Shown here piece after piece: positions 23,209 through 38,071 of a stretch of 64,000 nt of DNA. The notes below the pieces were generated by a model. That model ran no database searches, was not told where the DNA came from, and saw nothing but the letters and a program-made list of their open reading frames with translations. The first letter of the stretch is position 1; the number at the start of each line of letters is the position of its first letter. The stretch is from Branchiostoma floridae (lineage: Eukaryota; Chordata; Leptocardii; Amphioxiformes; Branchiostomatidae). The DNA lies in assembly GCF_000003815.2 (NCBI RefSeq), contig NC_049980.1:19469117-19533116 (forward strand), written 5' to 3'. The position numbers and the translations under genes are program-made.

Positions 23209-26200
23209 ACTTGAAGATCAAGGTCCCATAACTTGTAACTTTAATAGCTACTTTCTTCATCATCACTTATGGTATTGTCTAATGACCATTGCTGTAAATA
23301 TCAGTAAAATGATTTTAAAAGTGGTTTTGAATTTGATGTGCTTTTTATGATATACATGCGATGGATAAATTGTCCAATCAAACAAAAATGAAGTTTAAAC
23401 CCCTTCTGTTTTTACTTCACTGAGTTTCGGCACTTTGTGTGTGTGTAATGGTTATTGCATTTGGGTACAACGAATCAAAAGTCACTTAGTGTTATACTGT
23501 ATGGAATATGAATTGAATACAAGACATAGACTGGGAAAGCTTATTCTGTGTATTTGGTGCACACCAGTCATGATCAGTGCTAGATATAGGTCAAAGGGAG
23601 TAACCTTGAAGTTTCTAACATATATAAATGAAGGAAAATCATTGGTTAGATGAACCTTTTTAAATACCTTTTTAAGTTCTGCACTTGCAGAAGGGTCCTA
23701 TAGTTGGCATGTAGTACAAGCTCCCTTGCCACAAGTGCCAGAGAAACCTCTTAATTGTTTTTTTGTCATGAGCATGCATGCAACAAATGCAGTAGAAAAC
23801 CAGTCACAGATATACGTACCCTGCTTTACCTGTGCATTGACCACATGTCAGAAACCGGGCACTCCTGTCCACCAATGCTATGCAATGCATTGCCTCCTGC
23901 TTTCGCTTTGACTGAAATTATAACACCCTTGCCGCAAGTATATCTGACCCCTCCTCAAATGACTGTACCAAGTTGGTGTTGCCCAACAAAGAAGGTGACA
24001 CATTTTTTTTTGCCTGTTCTGAAAGGATTTCAGGGCCCCTAAAGCTATACTGGAGTCAGTATTATCAGTTTAATAGCAGCAGTGGCCAGTTCTGTCCCAG
24101 AGTGCTGTTTGTGACCGAGGTGTTAGAAAAAGATCCATGATCTAACAGGGGATGGAGCTTCGGCCCATTGCTTGTACAGGGTATGAGAGCTATGTTAATG
24201 TTAACGTTACCAGCATTCAAGTTAGCTAACTTCTGCCTTATTTCATAGGCCCATGTATGTTGTTAATAAGCATATATGTGACAAACTACATTTTTGTGTA
24301 TTAAGAGTTATGGATGATTAACATGTTTGCAAAGCAATTCTGTTTACTTTTGGTTCAAGCTCCCCATTTTGGGGGTATTATGTCTTTGGAAAAAAACTTT
24401 AAATCATCACATTTGTCATTAATTACAGATCAAAACAATCAGTCTGAAAGCCCTACACCAAGTTTGGAAAACAAAAATATTTAGACAATGGATTTTCTTT
24501 ACACAAGCTAGTCCATATTTGTGAAAGAATTTGGTACTAACACCTTCATGCAACATACTGATTTACTGAACCTGTGCCAAATTTAGCCACAATGCACTGC
24601 AAGGACAGCCAGGGTTTCCATTACTACAAGCAGTATTTTGTGAGCAGATACTAGTAGCCACAACAGGCAAGCCCCCCCCCCCCCCAAATAATTTCATCAA
24701 ATTGTCTACCAATATTGTTGTGACCTGATATAGGAGGATTCTTGTACACAATTTGTATGGTGAAAATTCTGTTTTGTTTTCTTTAGCAGTCTTACCATGA
24801 GTCATAATGAGTATGAGGAATTTTTTAATGTGAGACTTGTGGTCCTCAACTGTCCAAGTCACTCCTGACAAGGGCTGCATGCAGGTTCAGGGTACCAGTA
24901 TGATAAAGTGGAAATGTTTTAGGTAAAGGTCCAAGATACTGGTAAACAAATAATATTTCATTGAAGTATATACCTATTTGTTTTTACTAAAAACTGCACA
25001 AAGATGAGATTTAGCATTGGAAAAGGGCACTTATGATCAGGGGCATCTTTGATATTCTGGCATGAGATACTAACAATCCAAATATGTATACTGTTTGTTG
25101 GCAATATAAAAGACCAGTTACTTTCTTGAATTGTTTAGGGTCAAGTATAAGTCCAGACCAGTAACTTAACCTCTGAACCAGGTCCCCTGTATCTACACAG
25201 CAGGTATAACCAGCCTTTGGATTAACACACAAGCTTTCTGCACATCTACCTGATGTTACACAGCTCTACTCTTGACACTTTGATTACAAAGCTGGTCAGT
25301 GACTGTTGTGAGGCAAAAGCAGCAAAGTGTTGACAAGCAGTTAGGTCCACAGTTGGATACGTCATGAAATGAACATCTTGCCCCAGTTCACTTTTTTTGG
25401 TTTAATGATTCATACAAACAGCATGACCTGACACAGAAAGGTGATCTTCATTTTAGCTTCCCCTATTTACAAGTCCCCAGCATTTGTTAGTGTAAAACAT
25501 GCTCTTACTCTACATTCAGGGGCAGACATGTAATACATGTACAACTTGAGGTATCTGACAGTGACTCAATGACTGGTACAGATGCAGTCATAGCCTTCAA
25601 TACACCATCTTAACATAATCACTTTCATATGAGTAGTTTAGAAGTGATAAAACCTTGTTTCCATGTGTAAATGGATCATAAACCTTACAAGCAGGATCTG
25701 GTGAATACTTTTTTTACAGACTTTCCTCAATGTTGACTTTAGTTGAAATCTAGGGTGCTCAAATATTCATAAAACTTTGTACAAATGCACTATGGCAAAA
25801 TACTATGTGTACAGGGTAACTTTCTTTTTTGGAGCATTGTCATATTACACAGATGCAAACAAATGTAGAATACATCTTTGACTTATCTCCTAGCAGATGA
25901 AAGGGTGGGATGACAGTAGCAAAGGGCAAAAACAGTATCCAATAGGCCAATTTGAATTTTATTTTCTTGATACTGCTTTGGTCCTTTTGCTATGGTCTGG
26001 CACCAGTAAAGCTGCTTGGAGATTACTTTGACTAAGACTTTTGAAGTGCATTTTCCTAACACAACACACAGCGTATTAAACATGAATGACTTATTTCACA
26101 CCAGATTTAATATGTAGTCATTTAAGTTACTTCCAATTCATTTAAAATACATGTACTAAGAACAGTCGGACACTCACATCAAGATGGAAACTTTCAGGAA

Positions 26201-29023
26201 TTTGGAGAATGTGCCACACATCTGCCAACCCTGTTTCTATGATGCCATGATCATTCTCCTTGTGAAGAGAAGTCTGTGATAACTTGACCTTGTTGGATTT
26301 TACAGTGGGGTGACCAAATACCAATGCTTTATTATTAACCCATCCACACCCAAGCTGCTTATCAAGACAAATCTGGTTTTAAAAGCGCTGTGCCCAAAAA
26401 CTGCAATAGATACAGTGAAGCTCATTTCAAGTTGCTTTCACATTGGATGTGCATCGGTTAGGTTCAAAATTTGCTTCATGAGGCCTCACCAGGAGAAATC
26501 CCTTAGTTCTACGAAATAAAAAAAGCAAAATGTAACAGATAAGTCATTTTAACAGAAATTGAAACATGTATTCACATATGGAGATAAAATGAAGAATGTG
26601 AACAGTATCAGCTTTCTCCTTAACAATGCTAACAGTTTTGTTTCAGAAATGTCCAACAACCAAAGAATTTACATAGTTAAGCTTACATAATCACAATTCC
26701 TTACCTTACTCTATTTTATAGAAGAATCTACACAATCATCACATAATAAGTCATCAAAGTCTGTCTTATTCTTTTTGTCCTCTTCGAAATAACAGCAGCC
26801 GGGCTATGACTAATGATGTTTTTCTTCCTTTTGAATAAAGCATGCAAATCCAAACCTCATTGGAGAAACAAAATATCTTAAAATACTAAACCAACTCACC
26901 ATCTATTCTGCAAAATCAATCTCTGTGATACAAGACCCTCCTGACACGTCTTCTACGGCATTAGACTCATACGGGTAGTCTTGCAAAGATGCCTTACCAA
27001 CACAGCATGATACAAAACTCTGGTATTGTATGTACAAGGATGAACAACATAGAGCAGACCATACAGATGATATTTACACAATTTTAGCTTTTTGTTCAGT
27101 ACAGATGACAAAACACTAATTGACAAAGTCCTATGCCAGACCGTGTGGTATTTGGAAAAAAACAACTTTTGTAGATGATTCTTGGCTAAAGTATGGACAC
27201 ACTAGCAAGTTTCTTTGGTCCACCCCTGATACATTTATATTGATACAAGAGTCTNNNNNNNNNNNNNNNNNNNNNNNNNNNNNNNNNNNNNNNNNNNNNN
27301 NNNNNNNNNNNNNNNNNNNNNNNNNNNNNNNNNNNNNNNNNNNNNNNNNNNNNNAACATGTTCCTGAGACAGATACCTCCGAATTTCCAGTCTCTTAGCA
27401 GTCTTAACTTACATAAATTCAAATACACATATTTTTGTTCAAATGGCAGACATATTGAAAAAAAGTATGTGTTCAAAATAGAACCAGATTGCCACCTCTA
27501 CAGAGAATGTGTAACTACAAACTAGTTAGGCCTGGCCAGTCTGATTAGTAAAAAGATCTTCTAATCTTAGTTAAAACTTGATTTTGATGCCCTGATAAGA
27601 AAATTAAGGTGGAAATAGTAGACTGCAGTCTGGATCCTTACTCCTTGAAATTTATGTTTTTTTCTCTCTTCAATTATGTTTTTCTCAAACTCTCTTTCAC
27701 CAAAGATTCTGCCCAAGCAGACAGGCCTTTTAGTTACCAAAATAATCTCTTGTTAAATTTGCATGTCGGCACACACATGTTGACAGGAACACAGACACAT
27801 ACACGACAAATAGCTGGTCAAAGAAATGAGATACTTCTGTACAGTTGGACCTCGTATACAGATAAACATGTATGGCCTCAACTTGGCCAGCTCACTTCTA
27901 CATTTGCTAGCTTGTGTTTTAGTCTTGATCATATGTGACCAAAATGGGCAGCATGGGTTTGCACATTTATACTACGGACCTATGAGATCTGAGGCCTCCA
28001 TGGTAAGTAAAAACCGGAATTTATACAAGACGGCTAAATAAGTTGAAGCAAGCTTACTACAGGGTTGTCCAGTCTTGATTTTTCTGTTTCTGGATTTCAT
28101 ATACAATTTTTTTTCATACACAATTTTCTACAACTGACAATATTCTTTTCTTTTTCTTTCACTTCTGTTCAAGTGCTGGATCACATTCCTGTGTCTCAAT
28201 GTTATCCCCTTCATAAGTGTGAAATATCCCAGACAAACTCTTTTTGGCAACACCTCATGGGCATTCTGTTGAATGGTTGCCATGCCCTGTTAGTAATACA
28301 GTGTACCCTACACCCAAAAGGGAAACCAACCTCCCATGCTAATTACAAAACCCAACTCCCCATATACATACAAACACCTTCAACAAGCCAATTGTTTCCT
28401 TGAGCATCCCAATCCAGTTAGTTTGTAAGCACCAAACTCTCTCCTCAGCAACACATACACCTTTTGTGAATCGCATTGCTCACTGAGAGATGCAGGACAC
28501 TATGTAGAACAGCAGGGAAACAAAATAGTTATCACAATGACATGACCAGACGGCACACAGTACGCATTAATTTTATAACCCACAGCACCATGCATCTCCT
28601 AGCATACAATGGGATCTGATGAAAATTTCTACTGGCAGACATAACCAATAAATACTGTCCACTTTGAACCCATTATTCCACTTCAAAGAAGTTAGAACTT
28701 ATCCCATCTTCTTTTTAAATCCTACATGACTGTTGTTGATTTACAAGACATGGTGCATGGGAAATTTGTTTGTCAACACATAGAAAGGGGTCACACACTA
28801 ACAGTGCTCAGATTATGATTAAGAAATGAAAAACTACAACCAGGTTGTGGGGTGTCAGTCGTCGTGAGAGAGGTGCACTTGTTAGTTTACAAACACAGCT
28901 GACTACTCCAAATTTGGTACCTCTTCTGTTGATGCATATATACACCATTTGACATGGAATATGTATAACTTGTAGGTTCTACACACTACAATGCCATGTT
29001 ACAGAGTGGCAGGGTCCTGCTGG
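23209..29023. other. Convergent intergenic region between FASTKD and ABHD17
   Basis: About 5.8 kb, AT-rich, with no supported exon. It must hold the 3' UTRs of both convergent genes. It includes a poly-C run at about 24671-24685, a 100-N gap and a solitary TGCTTGGAGATTA terminus (about 26013-26025) related to the MULE-like MITE ends. Short ORFs here show no recognisable domain. Confidence 0.5.
27255..27354. other. Assembly gap (100 N)
   Basis: Exactly 100 N downstream of ABHD17; real size unknown. Confidence 0.98.
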
Positions 29024-31241
29024 TCAGGGCTGCGTCAGCTCTGTCGACACGAACTGTTTCAACCTCTCCAGGTACTGCCCGTACAGTTCCACGTCGTTGT
29101 GGCCCGCCCCCTCCACCACAGGGGGCTCCACCGCACGCGGACAGCGCTCGTAGATCGCCAGGCCGTGGGAGAAGTCGATGACCTCGTCTTCCGTGCCATG
29201 GATGACGAGAACTGGCGATGTCACCTTGGAGATCTTGTCAATGCTTGAAGAACAATGAAAACATGAAGGTATACAATCAAAGTCACATTGCAGCAGGGGT
29301 CTAGCCAGTTCAAAATTTTTATTCGTCAGCCGATTCCCATTGTCGCCTTGACACTACAAAGTAAATGTTGTAATGGAGAAAATAAGACAGCACGCTGACG
29401 TTTTGTAATACAATTTTTATATGAACAACTTTTAAAGTCTATTAACATCGCAAGCCAAAACACACTGATCAGAAACATGCTGGCCGAGTGCACGGGGAAT
29501 CCCTGCAGCACTGAACAGTGCTATCGGCAGTGCAGTGGAAGAATTAATTCCTTCGTAGAAGAATTGTTGGATGTAAAAACAACAAGTAAAACTTCCTTGT
29601 GATATGAGTTTTGAGGCCCCAAAGTCTTAAAAACGGCACAAATTCAGAAGGTAAACAACACTTAAAACATAATGCTAAAAATTTTTGAAACCGGACTTGA
29701 ACCGAACAATTACTTTTACTGGTGGCAGGGACATCCTTCCTGGATCAGAAAGTCTCTAACTACTAGTAAAAGTTAGGTTTTGACGCTGCCAAGATTCCAA
29801 ACAAAGTTCATAGAATGCACTATTCCAGGAGTTAGATGGACTGAACTGAGACCTTGAAAAACAGGTTTTTAATGAGATTATCGTATGCGAAAGGGCACCG
29901 ACACACATCGTCAACAATCATAACAATAGCAAAACAAACAGTGTGTAGCTTTCCGACTGTGGACAGCAACACCAAGCCACCTGTAGCTTCCACCAAGGAT
30001 TTTTGTTCATCAAGGTTGAAGGATTGCTTTTAAAATTTTTCTGTCAGACGCAATTTCCTTCAATTGACAAAAAACGGACGCTGGCTAGAGCCCTGCATTG
30101 CAGTATACTTCTATAACTTTATATGTAAGACTTTAAGTACATGTATATTTATTCTTAAAGTCAGCAACAAACTAAATTGAGAATAATCATCAAGTAGATT
30201 CTTGAGATCAAAATAAAACTGTGCTTCCATGCTATAAATGCCATTGAATACAATATTGCAGTGACACAAAGTATTGGTACAGCTGTACTAAGTGTGCTTG
30301 CAGGATTGAAGTTGAAGGGAAGAACTAATCTCCACTTCCAGATTGAATACTCCAGACTGAGTAATTGCATTTACTTGTAAATGTCAGCCTCTTGACCCAG
30401 ACTTTTACATCATATGTTCACCTGGAAACCCGGGTCTTTGTAATCTGGCAATCCACTTAGTTTCTCAAGACTATCAGTGACTACAGCTTCAGAAAATGCC
30501 AGCAGTATAATGCCAGGGGTCTACTTAACACGTTGATTCCTCAAAAAAGCATACTAAAACCCAAATCTGTTCCACAAAACCAAGCAACCATTGATTCCTT
30601 CATACATACAGGGATAGACACATTACCAGTGCCTTGTTTTCAGTGTTCTTACAGACAAAACGCAACTGTAACTCATGAGAGTGTCACATGGGGATTCACT
30701 CTCATAGCAAACTGGTACATTAGGCGTTACATCAGAGAGAAATGACTCCTAGCTGGGACTTCAGAACAATTCCAGGGATCCAGGAATGGCCAGTATAGAA
30801 TCAGAATAACATTGAGTGGCTTTTTGGGGCCCATTACTGTTATGACAGTCAATGCAGAGGAGAGGATAGGGAGCAAAGGAGAACACATTATGACAGAACT
30901 CAGCCTAAGCAAATGGTAAAGTTTTCAACCAGGAATTGATATAAACTAAATGTGTCAGATGGTAATACAGAAGCCAATGAATTTCAAAAGGTTTGCTACA
31001 TTGCCTTCATATGTTGATGCCAATTCCCATTTTTGTAGTATAGCCCTTGAATCTTAATATTCAATTAACCTCTTCTTTGTCATGCAGAAATGTTACTCAT
31101 TCTTTTAATATAAATATGGTTCCTTTGCTGGACTTTCAAGATAGTACCAGCTTTTATTTCAAGTACTCTAGTACACACGCAAACACACATCTACACTTTT
31201 GCACATATATTCACACAAAAAACAGGTGCATGTGCATAAAC

Positions 31242-31272
<31 letters not shown>

Positions 31273-34200
31273 TATATATATATATATATATGCAAGAGAA
31301 ACTGTATTATACATTATGCACACTATACATATAAACAAAAACTCGTGCATACAAAGGAAACAAACTCAAGCAGACAAAGCAACTTTGCCACCATATTTTC
31401 AGCTGTGCGAAGTGCTGCTTTCAGCCCTATATCACAACATTTCCTCATTGTCATCACTTGTATAAGAGAGAATTTACCTAGGAAAGGCATCGAAGCACCA
31501 GGTCCTCTTGGTGTCGGGAAATGCCACCCTCATGCCGGACATCAGCGGAGAATGCAGGATGACTGCGCCACACTCGTACCGCGAGGCCAGGTCTATCGTG
31601 GGGACAGTACCTACAGCAGGGTGGCAGGGGTGGACACAATCATACACCAGGCATGCACATTAAAAAGTTAAGATAGAAACACAGCAAATACAGTATATCA
31701 CCATTATATCACCAACTGGGTACCTGTAGGATCATAACACAGATATGTTCAGTAATATGATCAAAGACAACCCTGGAGGCAACAAATGATCTGATACTTA
31801 CATTACTAGTACCTGCAAGACAATAGAAACCCTTCAGTCAAATACAATGTACATTGTTTTGTGACATCTGATGCTTTTATCTACAGGCTAAAAATCATCA
31901 TGTTGCAACTGTATCATATGTAAAAGGTCAAAGATGAATTGATCAATATCCCCAAGTACAAATGTACCAACAAGATGCACTGTAGATGTACCTATAGTAC
32001 TCAAGGTAAAACATATACATGTATCAATCACACTTCTGGTCTAGACCACTATACCACATAGATATGCAGGGCTTGAAATACCACCTGCATATGCAGGTTA
32101 CATCTAGTGCAGGTAAAATTGGAGCTGTGCGGGTATTTCAGGTGTCTATCTGCACCTAACCTGCACTGGTCCATGTACTGGATTTTATACATAAGTGTCC
32201 AATGATAGGTGTATGTGGATTGTTATTAGCTGCATTGACTGACTGAGTGTTACCACCTATTAATTATAAAAGAAAAAATAGCAATGGTTCCTGAACAATT
32301 TTAGTATGATCCATTCTTCCTAAATTTACTTAGCACAGCCATTAGAACAAGAATACCCACCACTAGAACTTTTAATGATGTCTATTGTAGCTACAAATCA
32401 ATGTAGCATGCCACGTGCCTAAGGGCAATGAGAAATTATGAGAATGCACGCACTCTGTCTCTGATGATTCTGGGGTCATACATGATTATGTGGCCAATCC
32501 AATCCACTTCAACTCAGTAAACTTCAAAACCTTTCACTGCACTATGAAATGAATTACTAGTAGGACATAACATGGTTACAGCAAAGCCTTGATTTAACAC
32601 TAGAACATGACAATAAATACATGTTTAGTATGATGTTGAGAAGATTCAATGAATGAGAACCAATTTATCCAGAATTACTACATTTGGCAACATATCAAAT
32701 GTGCAAACATTGACATAAAAGTCAAGGCCTGTCATATGTATTCCATGGCATCTAGTATTAGTAAGAGCTCAAGTGCCTACCGTATTTGTAATTGATTGTT
32801 TGGCATGATTGTGGCATAGCATGTGGCCTGGGACATCTATCATTGTTGTCATTACTGTAAAATATTTGAGTTTGCAGTATTCATACATTACAAGACATAG
32901 CACGTGGTCAAATGCGCAGTATGACAAGTTCACAGTGAGGAATTGCTGATAAAGTACAAACAGAAAATCTGCAAATATCTCATGATTTTTAGTATTTGAA
33001 AGCTGTCTGTTCATTACAGACAAAAGGTTTAACACGTAATGGTTTGAAAAGTATTACTTCACTATATCTACATCAATGACCATCCCTCCCAACTGGAAAG
33101 TATCCAATCACACGTGCAACAGGCTTCTGATTAGGTGGCAGGTTTCTAGGTCTCCTCACATGCTGTGTGCAGCCAAGTGTGAGTAGGAAACCCTCTAATT
33201 CTAATGAATCTAAAGGTGCAGACAAACACCAAGTCTGTAAACCCCTGGTTCTACTGTAAATTCAGCCATTTTTGCAGGGCTTCATTTTCTTGGTAGAGGC
33301 AAAAGGAGGTTTTTCCCGTATTTTCAGTCTGAAGCTGTAGTCTGGCAGTCATACATTGACATAGAAATTACATTTGTAGTGAAGAGGTTACCTCAAAGAT
33401 GATACCTGCCTATGCTTAATGATACCGCAGATTTGATATTGGAATTGGATTTGGTGCCTCTTAAAGTAGCCTGACATGCAGCTGATTCTTGTCTGCTCCT
33501 AGCCTCTGACTTAGAGATCCCCCACCCAAATGATACAGGTTTTTTTTCACTTCCGCACAGTTTTCAGCTACAGCATTCTTCTGATTGCTTGCTAAGTTCT
33601 AATTGCCATGTATATAGCTGCCAGACCTCTATAGCTATCAGAAAACTGCACAGAGTTGCTGAAAATGTTTGGTGGAGTTTGCTTCCTTCAATGGTTGGGC
33701 AACTCAAATTGATTTAGATATCTGTCTTCATACAAAATGTAGGCCTCCTGACCCCATCCTACAAAATATCTTGTAAGTACCCCATTTTGTAAGAAGCTCC
33801 AATTTGTAAGTAAAAATTAATGCAATGCTACTCAAGTAGATCTCTAGCACATGCACTTGCGAAATAACAGGTACTAGTATCTTGAAGCCATCAAGTTATT
33901 CTCTTCTAAAAGCCTTGACACATGCTACACTGTTGAAACTCAAACACCTCTCCATGTGCACTATTACTGTGCACCACTCTGTCCCCAGTCATATTTACTT
34001 AAGACCACCCACACATATGGTCTTCAAGTTGACTCTGCAGACTGCAATGAAAAGTCACACCTGTCTGTGGCAGTTTTGTGATGGGTAATACCATCTAGTA
34101 ATCATGTAATGCCATAGTAGATGCTGCCAACCACCGTGACTTCATACAGAGCGCTACCATTATCTGCAAAGATGGAAGGCTACTACTAATACCATCTAAA

Positions 34201-37200
34201 TCTAAAAGTAATTCAAGAATGACACAGAGTCACTGATGAAAGACACCGGATGGTTGTCTGAAACATCAGACCGTTTCCAAAATCATATCCAGTTGCTTGA
34301 GTAACTACTTGGCGTATCTTATTTCCTGCATGTCTAACCTTCATTGATGACAGAAAAAAAGCAATCTAGTACTAGTAGTACTTAAAAAATGACTCAGAGA
34401 AAAACCCAGAACATGGCAGCTTTCTGAACCAACAGCACATGTTTGAGGAAAAAAAAGATTGTTGATGGATGAATAAAGGCAATAAAACTTCCAAATGTTA
34501 AAGTACATGCACTAGGACCTCGACCATACTAGGATCGGATCCCCAAATCAAACTCACCCTGGCACTAGTTTGACTCCAACCAGATCAGCCGAATCCACAT
34601 CTAGCTTAACTCGCCTCGGACCTGGGTTTGGACTACTCATACCAGGCTTTGTGAATCAATCCTATCCCCCAGGTGAATCCAGATTTGCAAAGTCTGGTAT
34701 AAATGTATCTCCAAGACACCTTTATATAACTTTTAAGTACCTTCCCAGCCTTAACATTCAAGCAGACAGGATATTCTTAGGAAAGGCTGTATGTTGGAAA
34801 TTCTGCATTTCAAGCCATATAAGTTACATGCACATATGTATGTCTTCATTTGTCTTCCTATTTACACAAAACAATTGAAGACTCTCAAGCTTGACAGAGT
34901 AAAAGGGACAGTTGACAGCTAAAATTATGCTAGACTTTGTGATGTACATGTATTAGTGATATGCCATGTAATAGTTGTTTGCCTAAGTAATGCTGATGTC
35001 GGAAAGAAGTATATGCAGTTATTCTTAGCATTAGCAGATTGTCAGGCTGACAAAATATTGTTTGGTCTGGTTGAAATTAGAAAATAAACAATTTCATACA
35101 GGTGAAATCAATAGCAAGTGCTGAGCTGGAATGAAAGAGAACCAGTCCACTGACCCTTCCAAACTCATCACTTGCAAATCATCACAGAAATTCCTCTCTG
35201 TCAACATACATTACAGTACCAAAAGTGCTTTGAACTCAATGTGAGAGGCATTGTTGGGAGCGGTTTGCCATGGTCATCCTGTAAGTAACTGACGCTGTCT
35301 TGAAACACACAAAATAACATGATATGCTATTACAGTGTGCAAAAATACACAATAGAGACCAAACAAGTGTCAATATATAACCATCTAAGATCTAGAAATA
35401 CTGAACTTGCGATCACTGCTTTATACCTGGAATGCAAGATGTTGAAGTTCAGAATCAAACATTAATGACCAACAGATGTATGACTTAGTTCAGACATTCC
35501 TGTCCGTGAACTCTTTGCTTCCTTTTGAAGTCTGCAAGAAAGTTGTAAGGATTTAGCACATCAGTTTCTGGAAAGAAAACACATGGAAAAGAGTACTGTA
35601 TGACAGGAAAATTCCTGGCAAAAACCCATCCTGAACTGTAATATTCATGGCAAAAGATCTAGAACATACTTCACAACAACTAGAAAAAAATTGCATACTT
35701 GATTGCAAAAGTAAGAAGAAGTAATCACAAACCTTATCAATTAGTGATATTACACGTAACTAAAACCTTAGATTCTCCTGAACACATGATGGTAAGATCT
35801 GCAGAATACAAGTCATGATAATTGATAGGCAACAACTAAAAATCCTTACCTATTGACTGTCCATACAAAATGATGTGTTCTGGTGATATGCCGTATCTCG
35901 TTCGAAGCGAGTGCCAAGCAGCATCGATATCTGCATACAGGTTCTTTTCGCTTGGCTTCCCCGTTGATACACCATAGCCTGAGTAGTCGAAACTGAAGAC
36001 GTTACAGTTTATTCTGGTTCCCAAGCCAATGTAGAATGACGACATTTGGCCCAAGTCGACGGCGTTACCATGTGAAAACAGGAGGGTGTACCGTGCAGAC
36101 GGCGAACAGCGCACAAACATGCAGGCAATGCGATTACCCCGGTTTGTACGTGTCATGAAGACTTCGATACAGTCCAGTTCTCGTTGCGTATATTGCCATT
36201 CTGCCCTCTCCGATAGGTGCAGAGAGAAACGCTGGCCAGAGTCGTCAGGGACAAAGGCATAGGTGGGCTAGAGGAAACAAGAAGAATATTGTCAACATCT
36301 TGTTATTAAGAAAATTTTCACTCAATAAATTCCTTACAAAAAATATTCTATGGAGTCTTATAATGGTTTGTTACACTCACAGACTATGTTTTAACTCTCT
36401 TGGAGGGTGACTGAATATCAATGTCATCTTTTTCTCTGCCAAAATTTCTTTTTGTAGCCTTGGGCCTCCTTGGAGTGTATGTATGTTTGTTTGTTTTGCA
36501 TAACCAGTTAGCATAACACATTGCTTTGTTTGTTGAAATTATGTACTGGCTGAGTCTGGCTGACATTAGACAAGACTGATCAGTTTGATCCATTTACATG
36601 TATACTGTGATGGCTTCCTATTCATATCTACAGGAGCCCTGGTTTACATCCACAGACAAGAATGACCCTAGCTGCAGATAGCCACACTTTTTCTTTACCA
36701 TTTGGGAAATACCGTAAGTCAAATAATTTTGTTGATGCATGCACTGTTTCAATTGATAAAAGCTCCTTGGTTGAAGTGATTTTCAAACATATTTACTGAA
36801 TTAACGTTACATGTACATCAATCATGGTCTAGATGCAAACATGGTAAAGCACACCAATGGTAGCCACTCATCAAGTTGGATTCATTCAGCTGACTAGATC
36901 AAAGCAGACTTGGTTTAAAGTGTAAGCAAGGGCATTGATTACATTTTGTATAACATGTATAATTTACTTGGTAAAGTTCTAATGTTCTTCTAGATTAGAG
37001 TGTGAAGTAAAAATACAGGTGTAACGTGTTGAAATAAATATACAGGTGTTGAGTAAAAATTTACTGTTTTTTTTCTCCGTGACTTACTTTTCTTAATACA
37101 CAACAACAACATAAATATATCAAACCTTTAACCATGAGATCTTTATGTATCCATTAAAACGTAGGTTGGTACCAAATTAAATGCACCATCTCACCAAAGG

Positions 37201-37486
37201 GTATAGAAATTCACATGTAAACAATGTGAAACATAAGAAGTCCTACAAAGATTCTTCCATATAAAGGAATTGGAGAGTGGATGTGAAGGATTTGGTGTGT
37301 CTACAAAGACTGCATGAATCTAGTTAATCGGTCAGACCTTCTCTATTAATCCCGCCAAAATGTTTAGCAGATTAATTATGATTTTTCTACCTCGGGAGGA
37401 AGGAAAGCGAGCTTGGCGGCGATCCTGGCCGGGCATGGCGGGCAGCAGAACAGGCAGCACAGCTCTCCGAGCGATAACCCGTTCAT
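29024..37486 (-). CDS. ABHD17: ABHD17-type alpha/beta-hydrolase, protein depalmitoylase
   Basis: Four exons on the minus strand: 37391-37486, 35850-36267, 31478-31610, 29024-29243, summing to 867 nt, 288 residues, the same length as vertebrate ABHD17B. The N-terminus [19 protein letters not shown] is the hallmark cysteine cluster that is itself palmitoylated and targets the enzyme to plasma and endosomal membranes. The catalytic triad is visible: Ser170 in GQSIG (split by the exon 2/3 junction), Asp235 in [10 protein letters not shown] and His264 in [20 protein letters not shown] is the oxyanion-side loop of the family. ABHD17 enzymes remove palmitate from proteins such as N-Ras and PSD-95. 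A single gene here would correspond to vertebrate ABHD17A/B/C. It is transcribed divergently from SARS2. Confidence 0.95.
31241..31292. repeat. (TA)n microsatellite
   Basis: About 50 bp of TA with one CAC interruption, in an ABHD17 intron near exon 3. Confidence 0.95.
32085..32162. repeat. Short inverted repeat with CTGCATATGCAG core
   Basis: TGAAATACC near the left side is inverted as GGTATTTCA near the right; between them are the palindrome CTGCATATGCAG and repeated GCAGGT/ACCTGC blocks. It is in an ABHD17 intron. Probably a degenerate foldback element; no target duplication found. Confidence 0.4.
34217..34314 (+). repeat. Hammerhead-like hairpin repeat, copy 2 (variant stem)
   Basis: CTGATGA (34233-34239), stem AGACACC/GGTTGTCT with one bulged T (34241-34247 with 34252-34259, loop GGAT), then GAAAC (34260-34264), CATATCCAG and the conserved AGTTGCTTGAGTAACT hairpin, ending GGCG. 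The stem sequence differs completely from copies 1 and 3 but still pairs. It lies in ABHD17 intron 2, antisense to the gene. No target duplication is evident. Confidence 0.65.
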
Positions 37487-38071
37487 CTGGAACAGCGGCT
37501 GGTGACTTCGGCAAGCACAAAGCAGAACGAACCACGACTTCACTGAAATCCCTCGACACGGCTCTACAACGAGGAGGATACCGCAGTGAAAATTTCTTTC
37601 CTCGGCTCAGGAACTCGAGTCACACGACCAGCTCGCTCGCTCAGGGGTACTTGAGACGGCAGTCACAAATTTAGGCGTATCTAAGCGTTTCCTTCCCGCA
37701 GCAAGGGGCCTTCCTTTCCTAGAAAATGGGCGGAAAATGATTCTAATCACGCTAACCAAGATTTGTCCCAGCTCGCGGCGGATCCAGACTCAGGAAGGTG
37801 AGTAAACGCTAGAGGGAAGTGTTTCAATTTTGTGTTTCACTCCAGGCCGGCCATGAGCCTGACGTCATCAACCACCAGTATATCGCCGCTACGCATGCGC
37901 TCCAAATCCTGCCCATCAGCCATCGCGGCACCTTCAACTTTGACCTGTCAATCAGTCTGCACACATGGTTTTCCTTCAAAATTCACTATAGACTGTTTTC
38001 ATTTGGATATGTTAGCTCATTCATGTGCATAGTATACTATACCTAGATGCACTGAGGAGCTAGACAGGAAA
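37487..38071. promoter_or_regulatory. Bidirectional promoter region between ABHD17 and SARS2
   Basis: The two start codons are 585 bp apart and point away from each other. The sequence is GC- and CpG-rich compared with its surroundings. It contains a perfect CRE palindrome TGACGTCA (37860-37867) and ACGCATGCGC (37891-37900), one base off the NRF-1 core, a factor that commonly drives nuclear genes for mitochondrial proteins. The transcription starts themselves cannot be placed. Confidence 0.6.

Noticed and set aside
37360-37674. Plus-strand 104-codon ORF between ABHD17 and SARS2
   Set aside because: It is antisense to ABHD17 exon 1 and the GC-rich promoter; Arg/Ser-rich composition reflects GC content.
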